Shown: positions 26,051 through 35,141 of the stretch, in pieces
Numbering within the stretch: position 1 is the first letter of the stretch
Layout of the letters: each line of letters begins with the position of its first letter
Program-made: the position numbers and the translations under genes
The notes under the pieces: model-generated
What the model was told of the DNA's origin: nothing
Seen by the model: only the letters and a program-made list of their open reading frames with translations
Database searches by the model: none
Assembly (NCBI GenBank): GCA_041743975.1
Contig: JBGTLT010000200.1
Location: forward strand, 11,353-75,352
DNA length: 64,000 bases
Reading direction: 5' to 3'
Origin: JTS-RE37 sp041743975
GTDB lineage: Bacteria > Bacteroidota > Bacteroidia > Flavobacteriales > Flavobacteriaceae

Positions 26051-26983
26051 CTATGTTACTTTCAGCAGTTCCACATCAAAAACAAGGGTCGCATTAGGGG
26101 GTATTACTCCTCCTGCCCCGGCACTGCCATAGGCCAGATGCGGCGGGATCACAAAACGGGCTTTGTCTCCTACCTGTAATAGTCCGATTCCTTCATCCCA
26201 TCCGGGGATGACTTGTCCTACACCCAACTGGAAATCTATAGGTTCCTTTCTTTTATAAGAGGAATCAAATACAGTACCCCCTGTAAGGGAACCTTCATAG
26301 TGGACTGAAACTGTAGCGCCCTTCCGTGCCTGGTCACCTTCACCTTTTTGTATAATCTTATATCGCAAGCCACTTTCGGTATTCTCAAATCCGGCTGCCA
26401 CCTTATCCAATTCTGTGGCCGCCTTTTGTTTTTCTTCAGTAAGCCTCTTTTCGGCAGCGCCCCTGAACGTTTCGAAAGCTTTTCTGGCGTCCCATTTTTT
26501 GGCCTGTTCCCCAACACGTATAATTTCAACGGATGAAATCTTATCGCCCTGGGCAATGTTATCCACAACATCCTGACCCTCTTCAACATATCCAAAAACC
26601 GTGTGTTTGTTATCTAGCCAGGGTGTTGCAACATGCGTGATAAAAAACTGGCTGCCATTGGTTCCCGCACCTGCATTGGCCATGGACATTACGCCCGGAC
26701 CAGCATGTGTTAACGATGCATCAAATTCATCATCGAACTTGTACCCCGGGCCTCCGGTCCCTGTTCCCTGTGGACATCCCCCCTGGATCATAAAATCAGG
26801 AATAACCCTGTGAAATTTTAATCCGTCATAATAGGGTTCCCCCTTGCCTTTGACCGTATTATCCTGCATGCCTTCGGCCAAAGCCACGAAATTCCCCACG
26901 GTCCCGGGGGTTTTTTCATAGGTTAAGGTCACCAGTATTTTTCCTTTGGAAGTATTGAATTTAGCGTATATCCCGTCTTGCAT
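26051..26983 (-). CDS. Dual-family immunophilin: cyclophilin fused to FKBP
   Basis: A 310-aa peptidyl-prolyl isomerase with two unrelated catalytic domains. Residues about 5-160 are a cyclophilin (GEPYYDGLKFHRVIPDFMIQ with the catalytic FHRVIPDFMIQ core, NGSQFFIT, FGYVEEG). A charged helical linker (KRLTEEKQKAATELDKV) leads to an FKBP domain from about residue 200 (VSVHYEGSLTGGTVFDSSY, VIPGWDEGI, IPPHLAYGS, LVFDVELL). Such cyclophilin-first fusions (CFBP) are known from Flavobacterium. No signal peptide, so cytoplasmic. A TAccTTTG box lies 22 nt upstream of the ATG. Confidence 0.93.
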   Translation of the reverse strand: MQDGIYAKFNTSKGKILVTLTYEKTPGTVGNFVALAEGMQDNTVKGKGEPYYDGLKFHRVIPDFMIQGGCPQGTGTGGPGYKFDDEFDASLTHAGPGVMSMANAGAGTNGSQFFITHVATPWLDNKHTVFGYVEEGQDVVDNIAQGDKISSVEIIRVGEQAKKWDARKAFETFRGAAEKRLTEEKQKAATELDKVAAGFENTESGLRYKIIQKGEGDQARKGATVSVHYEGSLTGGTVFDSSYKRKEPIDFQLGVGQVIPGWDEGIGLLQVGDKARFVIPPHLAYGSAGAGGVIPPNATLVFDVELLKVT

Positions 26984-27005
26984 GGTATTTTTATTAAATG
27001 AGGTG

Positions 27006-27013
27006 CAAAGGTA
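27006..27013 (-). promoter_or_regulatory. Immunophilin -7 box
   Basis: The minus strand reads TACCTTTG, a full match to TAnnTTTG, 22 nt upstream of the start codon. Confidence 0.5.
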
Positions 27014-27035
27014 CTAATTTTCAGAGGGAATCCGG

Positions 27036-28448
27036 TCAGGGCTTTTGTTGTTCTCTGCCTTTGTGGTTCATGCTTCCTGCAGTGCCATATTTATCAAATA
27101 AATAAACCAAACTGGCCATTGTTGCGGCTCCCAGTTCCAATTCTCTTTTATTGATATGTTCGAAAGTATCATTTTCGGAATGATGGTGATCAAAGTAGCG
27201 CTGGCTGTCCGGTATCAATCCGGCCAGGACCATACCATCATGCTTCAGCGGCCCGATATCCGCGCCACTGCCACCCTTTGTGAAGGAATGTACCAGGTAG
27301 GGTTCGAACAGGTTTTTCCATGAAAGGACCCTTTCCATATTCTCATCTGAACAATCAAAGGAAAACCCACGTGGTGTAAACCCACCGGCATCACTCTCCA
27401 GTGCAAAGACATGGTTTTCCTGTTTGGAGTTAGCTTCTTCGGCGTATTTTGTGCCACCCCGCAAACCGTTTTCTTCGTTCATAAAAAGCACTACCCGCAG
27501 CGTTCGCTTGGGCTTGTAACCGATCAGTTTCAGCAATCGAAGGACCTCCATGCTTTGTACACAGCCGGCACCATCATCGTGTGCGCCATCCCCAAGGTCC
27601 CATGAGTCCAGGTGACCTCCAACAACCAGGATCTCCTCCGGGAGGCTGCTACCTTTCACTTCCCCGATAACATTATAGGAAAGCACATCCTCCAGTTGTT
27701 TGCAATTTTGTTTAAAATAGAATTTAAGGTCCGGATTTAACCGAAGTGTGGTACTCAATAACTCCGCCCCTTTGATACTGACAGCAGCAGCCGGTATACG
27801 CTGCGATTCCGGGAGGTCGCCATATGTCATGGATCCGGTATGGGGGTAATCATCAGACCGGAGGTTCATAGAACGTACTATTACACCAACTGCTCCGTAC
27901 TCTGCTGCTTCCATAGCCCCTGAATGCCGTTGGTCAACGGAACCCGAATAAGCCTGGAAGGTATTGATCAGGGTGGGGTCCATAGGACGGTTAAAGAAAA
28001 CAATTTTGCCGGCTACTTTAGACTTGCCAAGAGTGGCAAGTTCCTCGTTGCTTTTTACTTCGATGACATTTGCCTTTACACCGGTCAGCGGTGTTGCCAC
28101 GGACCCACCCAGCGCACATATGGGCACATTGCTTGTTATTCCGGGTGCAGTCTCCAGGTATGCAAATTCCGGGGTTCCCCTAACCCATTTTGGCACCATA
28201 ACAGGCTGAAGCCAAACGCGGTCCAGGCCCAGTAAATCCAATTGCAGTTTTGTGTAATCAACCGCCTGTTCGGCCTGCACCGATCCGGAAAGCCTTCCGC
28301 CTATCTGGTTAGACAAATAATTCAGCCAGTCATAAGCTTTACCCTGGGTAAGTGCTGTGGCATATATCCTGCTTATCTGTTGCTCGTCTGTTTGTTGCCC
28401 AAATCCCTGGCTCATAACAAACAGCAACAGTATCCCTATTCTTTTCAT
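27036..28448 (-). CDS. Secreted M28 zinc metallopeptidase with PA domain
   Basis: A 470-aa exported aminopeptidase or carboxypeptidase of family M28. A signal peptide (ILLLFVMSQGFGQQ) is followed by a PA-like insert (residues about 130-210) and the peptidase domain with two-zinc ligands: VGGHLDSWDLGDGAHDDGAG (His and bridging Asp), FMNEENGLRGG (catalytic and metal Glu), ALESDAGG (Asp) and DHHHSENDTFEH (last His). The gene overlaps the PPK2 stop by four bases, so the two are coupled. Likely processes peptides in the periplasm. Confidence 0.9.
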   Translation of the reverse strand: MKRIGILLLFVMSQGFGQQTDEQQISRIYATALTQGKAYDWLNYLSNQIGGRLSGSVQAEQAVDYTKLQLDLLGLDRVWLQPVMVPKWVRGTPEFAYLETAPGITSNVPICALGGSVATPLTGVKANVIEVKSNEELATLGKSKVAGKIVFFNRPMDPTLINTFQAYSGSVDQRHSGAMEAAEYGAVGVIVRSMNLRSDDYPHTGSMTYGDLPESQRIPAAAVSIKGAELLSTTLRLNPDLKFYFKQNCKQLEDVLSYNVIGEVKGSSLPEEILVVGGHLDSWDLGDGAHDDGAGCVQSMEVLRLLKLIGYKPKRTLRVVLFMNEENGLRGGTKYAEEANSKQENHVFALESDAGGFTPRGFSFDCSDENMERVLSWKNLFEPYLVHSFTKGGSGADIGPLKHDGMVLAGLIPDSQRYFDHHHSENDTFEHINKRELELGAATMASLVYLFDKYGTAGSMNHKGREQQKP

Positions 28449-29329
28449 GCTTTTCCCTTTTCCAGTTGTGCCCGGTAGGCTTCGATATTTCCCTTGATCT
28501 TATCGTCCATTTCGGGCTCCCGGATATCCGTATATTTTTGAAGTTCTTCCAGTAAAATGGAGGCCACAATTTTACGGGTTGCGTCTTTGTTATCTGCGGG
28601 TACCACATACCACGGAGCATAGTTCTTCGAAGTGCGGTTGATCGCCTCTTCATAACAGTCCTGATAGGCATCCCATAGTTCCCTTTCTTTGAGGTCGCCA
28701 GGGGAAAACTTCCAGTTTTTTTCCTTTAACTGCAACCTCCGTAACAAGCGTAGCCGCTGTTCATCCTTTGACAGATGCAGGAAGAATTTGAAGATGATGG
28801 TCCCGTTGGAGGCCAGGTGGCGTTCAAAATTGTTAATCTCTTCAAAGCGCCGGTCCCAAAATTCCTGATCGATGTCGGTCACACTATGTATCCCAGGGAT
28901 ATTTTCTCCGAGGATATATTCAGGATGAACCCGGGTAACCAATACATTTTCATAATGGGTACGGTTGAAGACTCCTAATTTGCCCTTTGGGGGTAAAACA
29001 AGATAATGCCTCCACAGGTAATCATGGTCCAGTTCCAATTCCGTCGGTACCTGAAAACTGTGTACCTCTACCCCACTTGCATTGCAATCCTTAAAAACTT
29101 CACGAATAAGGCTATCCTTACCGGAAGTATCCATCCCCTGGAGGCAGATCAGCACGGCATACTCTCCATGGGCATACAGGGTATTCTGAAATTTGCCCAA
29201 TTCCTTACGTACATCCTCAAGGGCATCCTCCAGCTCATTTTCGGATGCATCCAGGTCCTCCCTGGTGTCCATTTCAGACAATTTAATCCTGTTTTCAGCC
29301 TTATATGCTGTTATTATTACCTGCTTCAT
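28445..29329 (-). CDS. PPK2-family polyphosphate:nucleotide phosphotransferase
   Basis: A 294-aa PPK2-family kinase that transfers phosphate between polyphosphate and nucleoside mono- or diphosphates. Walker A is QGMDTSGKDS near residue 75; the FNRTHYENVL lid segment with RVHPEYI, and the FFLHLSKDEQRLRL Walker B-like region, follow in order. The single domain and MDTSGKD motif look closest to class III enzymes, but class cannot be fixed by eye. I chose the ATG at 29329; the open frame reaches 29377 but the extra residues are not typical. Overlaps the M28 gene by four bases. Confidence 0.88.
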   Translation of the reverse strand: MKQVIITAYKAENRIKLSEMDTREDLDASENELEDALEDVRKELGKFQNTLYAHGEYAVLICLQGMDTSGKDSLIREVFKDCNASGVEVHSFQVPTELELDHDYLWRHYLVLPPKGKLGVFNRTHYENVLVTRVHPEYILGENIPGIHSVTDIDQEFWDRRFEEINNFERHLASNGTIIFKFFLHLSKDEQRLRLLRRLQLKEKNWKFSPGDLKERELWDAYQDCYEEAINRTSKNYAPWYVVPADNKDATRKIVASILLEELQKYTDIREPEMDDKIKGNIEAYRAQLEKGKA

Positions 29330-29519
29330 GGGCTGAATATAAAATAAATTGTCGGTGTATGGTAACCACACGGACAAAAAATGTCCATTTAACCCGATAT
29401 GAATGCCCTTTATCCAATATAAGCAGCATGGCCTGCTGATAGTCGAAAAAATAAGGAGGCGCGGCTCCTGGTTCGTATCTTTATTATACCTGAATTTTAC
29501 CTAATCACTACGTTGTGCC

Positions 29520-30224
29520 ATGAGAAGACATCACCTGCTATCCGCCATACTCGCAATTGGGATCTTTAGTTCCTTTACCAAATGGGATTCTTCTGCCTGT
29601 GATTATGCCGGCTCCAATATCCATTATATAAAGAGTCAGACCCAGAATGCAATTGCTGCATCGGATATCAATAATTCCCGCTACTTTGCTTATAAGGCTT
29701 TGAATGCTATTGAGAATTCAGGTAAACAGTTTGAGGCTTGCGGCTGCGATTATGCGATCGAAAGCATAAATGAAGGGCTTCATAATTTGAAACTGGCAAC
29801 CAGGGTTGCTTCGCTGAGTGGTACGCGGATACTGCTAAAAAGGGCCCTTGAGAATACATCAGGCAGCCTGGAAGCCCTGGACGAGCATGATGAAATGCAC
29901 CAGAGTGAATATGCCAGTGACGTGTTGGCTATGAACACCAAGTCGGCAGATTCCGAAATAATAGGTATGAAACAGCCCGAGGGGGAAATGCTGCATATGA
30001 GGATAGACCAGTTTCTGGTGAATTACCGGAATTCCCTTGCCCAAATGATGGAAACCGTGGAATGCAAGGAAGCGCATGCATTTGCGCTCAGGATTTATAA
30101 CCACTGCGAACAGGAGTTACTGAAACCAGACCTTACAGAGCCCAAAAAATACTACCACCTGAAAACCAAGGAAATCACATTTGAGGCCCTGCAGCAGCTG
30201 AATGGCTGTGCTGTCAATAGATAG
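29520..30224 (+). CDS. Exported helical protein of unknown function
   Basis: A 234-aa protein with a signal sequence (LLSAILAIGIFSSF) and a Cys-containing helical body: SACDYAGSN, EACGCDYAIESINEGL, ETVECKEAHAFAL, YNHCEQELL and LNGCAVN. The even spacing of Cys and helices suggests a disulphide-tied helical bundle outside the cytoplasm. I do not recognise the family. It is convergent with the sigma-54-type regulator, with 57 bp between the stops. Confidence 0.65.
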   Translation: MRRHHLLSAILAIGIFSSFTKWDSSACDYAGSNIHYIKSQTQNAIAASDINNSRYFAYKALNAIENSGKQFEACGCDYAIESINEGLHNLKLATRVASLSGTRILLKRALENTSGSLEALDEHDEMHQSEYASDVLAMNTKSADSEIIGMKQPEGEMLHMRIDQFLVNYRNSLAQMMETVECKEAHAFALRIYNHCEQELLKPDLTEPKKYYHLKTKEITFEALQQLNGCAVNR

Positions 30225-30281
30225 CGATACATACATTCGGATAGATCGGAGGGCAAAGCTGGCAGTTAATCCGGACTATGA

Positions 30282-31445
30282 TTATTTACTGGCAAAAAGC
30301 GCAACGTCCTCCTCTGTAATTTCCTCACTCCCCAGAATAATAAGCCGTTCCACCACATTCCTGAGTTCCCGTATGTTCCCTGTCCATTCATAACCTTTTA
30401 GCAGGGCTATGGCCTTGTTTGAAAAAACCTTTTGGACGGTACCCTGTTCCATGGCAATCTTCTCTGCAAAATAATCGATTAACAATGGGATATCTTCCCT
30501 CCTTTCATTCAGGGAAGGTACCCGTATAAGGATGACGGCAAGTCGATGGTAGAGGTCTTCGCGAAATTTGCCCTCTGCAATTTCCTTGTTCAGATCCTTA
30601 TTGGTAGCGGCTATCACCCGTACATCCACTTTGATATCTTTATCAGACCCGACCCGGGAAATGGTATTTTCCTGGAGGGCACGAAGTACTTTTGCCTGTG
30701 CAGAGAGACTCATGTCCCCGATCTCGTCCAAAAAAATAGTTCCTTTATTGGCGGCCTCAAATTTCCCGGCCCTGTCCCTGACCGAAGAGGTAAATGCCCC
30801 CTTTACGTGGCCAAAAAGTTCACTTTCGATCAATTCAGACGGGATAGCGGCGCAGTTAACTTCTATGAACGGGGCGTAGCTCCGTTCGCTTTTTTCGTGC
30901 AACCAATGGGCTACCAGCTCTTTGCCTGTTCCATTGGATCCGGTAATCAGCACCCGTGCATCGGTAGGAGCCACCTTGTCAATCATTTCCTTGATGTTGG
31001 ATATCTCCTTGCTCTCCCCGACCATTTCATAATTCCTGCTCACCTTTTTTTTGAGGATGGTGTTTTCAACAACTAATTCCTTTCGATCCAAGGCATTGCG
31101 GACAGTGGTCAGCAACCTGTTCAGGTCGGGGGGTTTTGAAATATAATCGAAGGCCCCAAGCCGCATGGTGTTCACCGCGGTGTCTAAATCCCCGTGTCCG
31201 GAAATCATGATAAACGGGATCTCGGGCTTTAACTTCCGTGCAGCTTCCAATACCTCAACGCCATCCATCTTCGGCATTTTTATGTCGCAAAGTGCCAGGT
31301 CATAATCATTTTTGCGGATCATTTCAAGGCCTTTGAAACCGTCTTCCGCCTCTTCCACAGTATAGGCCTCATTCTCCTCAGTCAATATCTTTACCAAAAC
31401 CCTCCGGATGGAAGCTTCATCCTCTATAACCAATATTTTTGACAT
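30282..31445 (-). CDS. NtrC-type response regulator without DNA-binding domain
   Basis: A 387-aa regulator: receiver domain (acidic pocket ED, phospho-acceptor Asp54 in LALCDIKMP, Lys in YISKPPD) followed by a sigma-54-activator AAA+ domain. Walker A is GSNGTGKE near residue 165, Walker B is GTIFLDEIGD near 235, and R-finger and sensor regions are present. Two features are unusual: the GAFTGA loop that contacts sigma-54 reads GAFTSS, and the protein ends right after the AAA+ helical subdomain (EEITEEDVALFASK) with no Fis-type helix-turn-helix. No sensor kinase is adjacent. Confidence 0.9.
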   Translation of the reverse strand: MSKILVIEDEASIRRVLVKILTEENEAYTVEEAEDGFKGLEMIRKNDYDLALCDIKMPKMDGVEVLEAARKLKPEIPFIMISGHGDLDTAVNTMRLGAFDYISKPPDLNRLLTTVRNALDRKELVVENTILKKKVSRNYEMVGESKEISNIKEMIDKVAPTDARVLITGSNGTGKELVAHWLHEKSERSYAPFIEVNCAAIPSELIESELFGHVKGAFTSSVRDRAGKFEAANKGTIFLDEIGDMSLSAQAKVLRALQENTISRVGSDKDIKVDVRVIAATNKDLNKEIAEGKFREDLYHRLAVILIRVPSLNERREDIPLLIDYFAEKIAMEQGTVQKVFSNKAIALLKGYEWTGNIRELRNVVERLIILGSEEITEEDVALFASK

Positions 31446-31653
31446 ACATTTTTTTATTAAATGAAATTACCGGACCTGAGGATACCCGAGGTCATATTAT
31501 GCTCAATATAACAACTATCATGCAATACTCAATTTATTGCTTTCAGGCACGCTTTTATTTTACCTTTTCGCAGTTCACTTCAGAAACATGAAATGGCAGT
31601 TACCCTGTAAAATACCAACTTGCCTCCGCAGGGATCCGGCAGGAGTTCATCGC

Positions 31654-32541
31654 TTAGCTCCGGGGTCCGGGGGTCAATTCCCTATGTTCACCGGCAGCAT
31701 GTTGAAAAAAATGAACATCCCGTTGCGGGAACGGAATGGTAACATTATTTTCACGGAACCTGGAATCTATAATGTACCGTATCCGGCTCTTCAATTTTGG
31801 GTCTGAAAACGAATCCATGATAAAAAAATTCACTGAAAACAGTAAAGCGGAATCCCCAAAATCTTCAAATAGTACAAATGGCTCCGGGGAATTCAGCACG
31901 TCTTTTTGTGCAGCAACACACTGGAGCAACAACTCGGTCACCAAGGCTACATCACTGCCGTAGGCTACCCCGACTTTTACGGATTCCCGGGTTGTGTTGT
32001 GATTCTGGGTATAATTATAAATAAGGTTCGTAAGAAAAATATGGTTAGGGATCACAATCACCTTGTCATCCCTTGTAATGGCCCTGGTGGTGCGTAACCT
32101 GATCTCAAAAACCCGGCCCACTTTATTATCAACCTCTATGATGTCTCCCACACGGAGGGACTGATCCATGATCATCAATATCCCTGAAATGATATCCTGG
32201 AAGAGGTACTGCAAGGCAAAACCAAGCCCGACAAACAACGCGGCGGATGCTGTGAGTAAGACGGTAAGGTTCACCCCGGATGAGCTCAGGACCGTTACTA
32301 CGATCAGAATATATAACAGGTATTTCAGGAACACAAAAATGCTTACGAACCGGTTTTTGTCCGCTTCCGGCAATTTGGCGGTTACTACCTTATGTATCCA
32401 TTTAAGGAGATAGGTTGCCAGTACCAGCGCTATGACTATGGCGAGCATAGTAGCTACCGTAATGTTTATCTTTTCGCTGTCAAAGAGATTGTATGACATA
32501 AAATCCCTGATAGCCCTGAGGATGTTCTGCAACTTTTCCAT
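31654..32541 (-). CDS. Small-conductance mechanosensitive channel (MscS family)
   Basis: A 295-aa MscS-type channel of the inner membrane that opens under hypo-osmotic stress. Three membrane helices lie in the first 130 residues; the pore-lining helix is the A/G-rich LFVGLGFALQYLFQDIISG, followed by the beta-domain entry DQSLRVGDIIEVD and the conserved VIPNHIFLTN. The C-terminal alpha/beta domain ends with a NNVTIPFPQRDVHF motif. It sits 2 bp downstream of the ABC permease gene and may be in one operon with it. Confidence 0.9.
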   Translation of the reverse strand: MEKLQNILRAIRDFMSYNLFDSEKINITVATMLAIVIALVLATYLLKWIHKVVTAKLPEADKNRFVSIFVFLKYLLYILIVVTVLSSSGVNLTVLLTASAALFVGLGFALQYLFQDIISGILMIMDQSLRVGDIIEVDNKVGRVFEIRLRTTRAITRDDKVIVIPNHIFLTNLIYNYTQNHNTTRESVKVGVAYGSDVALVTELLLQCVAAQKDVLNSPEPFVLFEDFGDSALLFSVNFFIMDSFSDPKLKSRIRYIIDSRFRENNVTIPFPQRDVHFFQHAAGEHRELTPGPRS

Positions 32542-32542
32542 A

Positions 32543-33880
32543 TCAGTATTTTAACCATTTATAAATTTCCCGGTAGGTGGGTTTTTTGCCGTACATCAAA
32601 ATTCCAACCCGATATACTTTGGCCGCAAGCCAGACAATACCCAGAAACGTCATGACCAAAATGGAAATGGAGGCGATCAATTGCCAAATGGGTACTCCCC
32701 CATAGCCAATACCCCCGGGGAGCCGCATCATCATAACTATAGGCGAGGTCAGGGGGAACAGGGAAAAGCCTACGGCAATGGGGCCATGCGGGTTGCTGAA
32801 TACCGAAAAAAAGCCCACATAGATTGCCAGCATCAGCGGGAGGATAATGGGAAAAATAAATTGTTGTGTGTCTGTTTCATTGTCAACAGCCGCTCCGATA
32901 GCGGCATAAATGGAACTGTATATCAGGTACCCCAGGATAAAATATACCACAAAAAACACAATGAGTGTAAACCAGGGAATGTTATAGAGTTCCTGGGCAT
33001 ACAACATCATTGTATCGGAGGCGGATGGGATGGGTGTCAGTTGGGTCATAGCGTTGGCGGATGCCGGGCCTTTACCGGTTATTTCTACCGGGTTGATCCC
33101 AAAGCTATAGCTGACGACAGCCAACAGCAGCAAGCCTGAGATAATCCAGATAGCAAATTGCGTAAGTCCTGCCAGGGAGGTTCCAATGATCTTTCCCAAC
33201 ATCAGCTGAAAAGGTTTAACGGAGGAGATGATTACTTCAATGATCCTGCTCGTTTTTTCTTCAATCACGCTCCGCATGACAAACCCACCATAGATAATTA
33301 TGAACATCATGATAAGGTATCCAAATCCACCACCAATGATGGCTTTGATCTCATTGATCCCTTTTAAATTCTGTTGCCCTGCGAAGGTGGCAGTCCCAAT
33401 TTCAAACTTGTCATCCAGGGAGGCATATTCTTCGGCTGATACCCCCAGGTCCAGCAGTTTTCGCTGTCTGAGCCTTTCCTCAAATATATTTTCAAGCCGC
33501 TCCACAACAGAATTACTGGGGGTTTCCTTTGTATAGAAAAAGGAATTCCCGGCGACTTGTGGTAAATCGTTTTCAGCCGGAATGAATAACAGGCCGTATA
33601 AGTCGAGTTTCGCGGTAGAATCCTTGGCGGCTTCCAGGGACATTCCCTTGAATTGAATATAGGAAATGCTTCCGGAGGAGGCAAAATCAGTGGCAAAATA
33701 ATCGCTCTGGTTCAATACTGCGATCACCCTGTTCTCATTGTCGTTAATTTGGGTAAGGAAGGTTATAAGAACAATCATTCCCACCATGAGTATCGGACTC
33801 AGGAAGGTCATGATTACAAAGGATTTATTCCGGACCTTGGCGAGGTATTCCCTTCTTATGATCAGGCCTAGTTTATGCAT
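32543..33880 (-). CDS. ABC-2 type permease (NatB-like)
   Basis: A 445-aa permease of the NatB / COG1668 type. Helix one follows the start (IIRREYLAKVRNKSFVIMTF), a large extracellular loop of about 150 residues separates it from five clustered C-terminal helices, and RSVIEEKTSRIIEVIISSVKPFQLMLGKI is the family hallmark linking them. I use the ATG at 33880 (MHKLGLIIRREY); another in-frame ATG at 33889 adds three residues. It overlaps the ATPase gene by eight bases. The substrate is unknown; relatives export sodium or peptides. Confidence 0.88.
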   Translation of the reverse strand: MHKLGLIIRREYLAKVRNKSFVIMTFLSPILMVGMIVLITFLTQINDNENRVIAVLNQSDYFATDFASSGSISYIQFKGMSLEAAKDSTAKLDLYGLLFIPAENDLPQVAGNSFFYTKETPSNSVVERLENIFEERLRQRKLLDLGVSAEEYASLDDKFEIGTATFAGQQNLKGINEIKAIIGGGFGYLIMMFIIIYGGFVMRSVIEEKTSRIIEVIISSVKPFQLMLGKIIGTSLAGLTQFAIWIISGLLLLAVVSYSFGINPVEITGKGPASANAMTQLTPIPSASDTMMLYAQELYNIPWFTLIVFFVVYFILGYLIYSSIYAAIGAAVDNETDTQQFIFPIILPLMLAIYVGFFSVFSNPHGPIAVGFSLFPLTSPIVMMMRLPGGIGYGGVPIWQLIASISILVMTFLGIVWLAAKVYRVGILMYGKKPTYREIYKWLKY

Positions 33881-34808
33881 CGAAATCATTTTTTTGGATG
33901 GTCCTGATAAAGATATCGCTGGCAGAGGGAATGGTTTCTACAAAGCTGCTGATATTGGCCAGGGAAGATACGTGGTTTAAAAATGCCCGGGTATCGTTTG
34001 ACGGCAGCTGAACCAGGAAATCCAGGCGTTGTTCCGGAGAGTCGAATGCCGCATCCGAGATACGGAACTTATCCATGAGTTCCAGGAGAAGGCTTTCCCC
34101 GTTTTCAATATCCAACCCTACTTTAAACATATTGTTTTTATACTCTTTTTTAATATCGGAAAGTTTGCCATCCAGGATTTTTTCCGAATTATGCAAGAGG
34201 GCGATATGATCGCATAATTCCTCCACTGATTCCATCCTATGGGTTGAAAAAATGATGGTAGTTCCCCGCTCCCTTAAATTGAGGATCTCTTTTTTGATGA
34301 CATTGGCATTGATAGGATCGAAACCTGTGAAAGGCTCATCGAAGATCAGCAACTTCGGTTCGTGGAGTACAGTAACTACGAATTGTATCTTCTGCGCCAT
34401 ACCTTTGGAAAGCTCCTGTATCTTTTTGTTCCACCAATCCCCGATTTCAAGACGCTCAAACCAGAACGTGAGGCGCTTTTTAGCTTCAGCTTTACTAAGT
34501 CCTTTCAATTGTGCAAGGTATAATGCCTGTTCGCCTACCTTCATGCTTTTATAAAGCCCGCGTTCTTCCGGTAAATAACCGATCATACTGATGTGGTGGG
34601 GCATAAGTGCTTCCCCGTCAAACCACACCTTCCCGGTATCCGGGTAGGTGATCTGATTGATAATTCTAATGAGGGTGGTTTTCCCGGCACCATTTGGACC
34701 CAAAAGGCCGTAGATACTGTTTTTTGGTATTTCCAGGGATACCTTGTTCAGCGCAAAGTGGTTTCCGAATTGTTTGGTAACCTCTTTTGCAACCAAAATA
34801 GTATTCAT
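33873..34808 (-). CDS. ABC transporter ATPase (NatA-like)
   Basis: A 311-aa ABC ATPase that would pair with the permease next to it. Walker A is GPNGAGKTT near residue 37, the Q-loop region is around 80, the signature is ELSKGMAQKIQF near 136, Walker B is KLLIFDEPFTGFDP near 155 and the switch His is FSTHRME near 190. The signature reads LSKGM instead of LSGGQ, common in NatA-like ATPases. A C-terminal extension of about 100 residues is present. Confidence 0.92.
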   Translation of the reverse strand: MNTILVAKEVTKQFGNHFALNKVSLEIPKNSIYGLLGPNGAGKTTLIRIINQITYPDTGKVWFDGEALMPHHISMIGYLPEERGLYKSMKVGEQALYLAQLKGLSKAEAKKRLTFWFERLEIGDWWNKKIQELSKGMAQKIQFVVTVLHEPKLLIFDEPFTGFDPINANVIKKEILNLRERGTTIIFSTHRMESVEELCDHIALLHNSEKILDGKLSDIKKEYKNNMFKVGLDIENGESLLLELMDKFRISDAAFDSPEQRLDFLVQLPSNDTRAFLNHVSSLANISSFVETIPSASDIFIRTIQKNDFDA

Positions 34809-35011
34809 TCACGCATTTTTGTCAAAGATATAGAAATGCCCTAAAAGAGTATGTGCAGAGCGGTATTTTGTTCGAATATCATTTGGTTTTTGTCCGGTGG
34901 TATTACTTCCTGTCACCGGCATCACAGATGAAACGGATAGTAACAATATGGCCCTGTGGGTAAGCACCGGGAAAGCATGACCCCACAACAAATTGGGTGG
35001 TGGGCCCAGCT
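34809..35011. other. Intergenic region, nothing recognised
   Basis: Sequence between the NatA-like start and the dnaJ terminator. A 60-codon frame on the minus strand at 34809-34991 lacks coding character. Promoters for the ABC operon should lie here, but no full TAnnTTTG box was found. Confidence 0.4.
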
Positions 35012-35050
35012 AAAAACAAAAACCCATCCTTGATCTGGATCAAGGATGGG
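35012..35050 (-). terminator. Terminator of the grpE-dnaJ operon
   Basis: GATC-containing perfect 13-bp inverted repeat (arms 35023-35035 and 35038-35050, two-base loop). On the minus strand it is followed by TTTTTGTTTTTA, so it ends transcription from dnaJ. Confidence 0.85.
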
Positions 35051-35141
35051 AAAAAAATTGCTATGAAAAAGAAAATTAATATTGGTTACCCAATATTAAT
35101 TCAAATATACGTTTTTTATTTAAAAGTCAAATTTTTATTCA

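Noticed and set aside
31537..31806. 89-codon plus-strand frame
   Set aside because: It overlaps the well-supported C-terminus of the MscS channel on the other strand.
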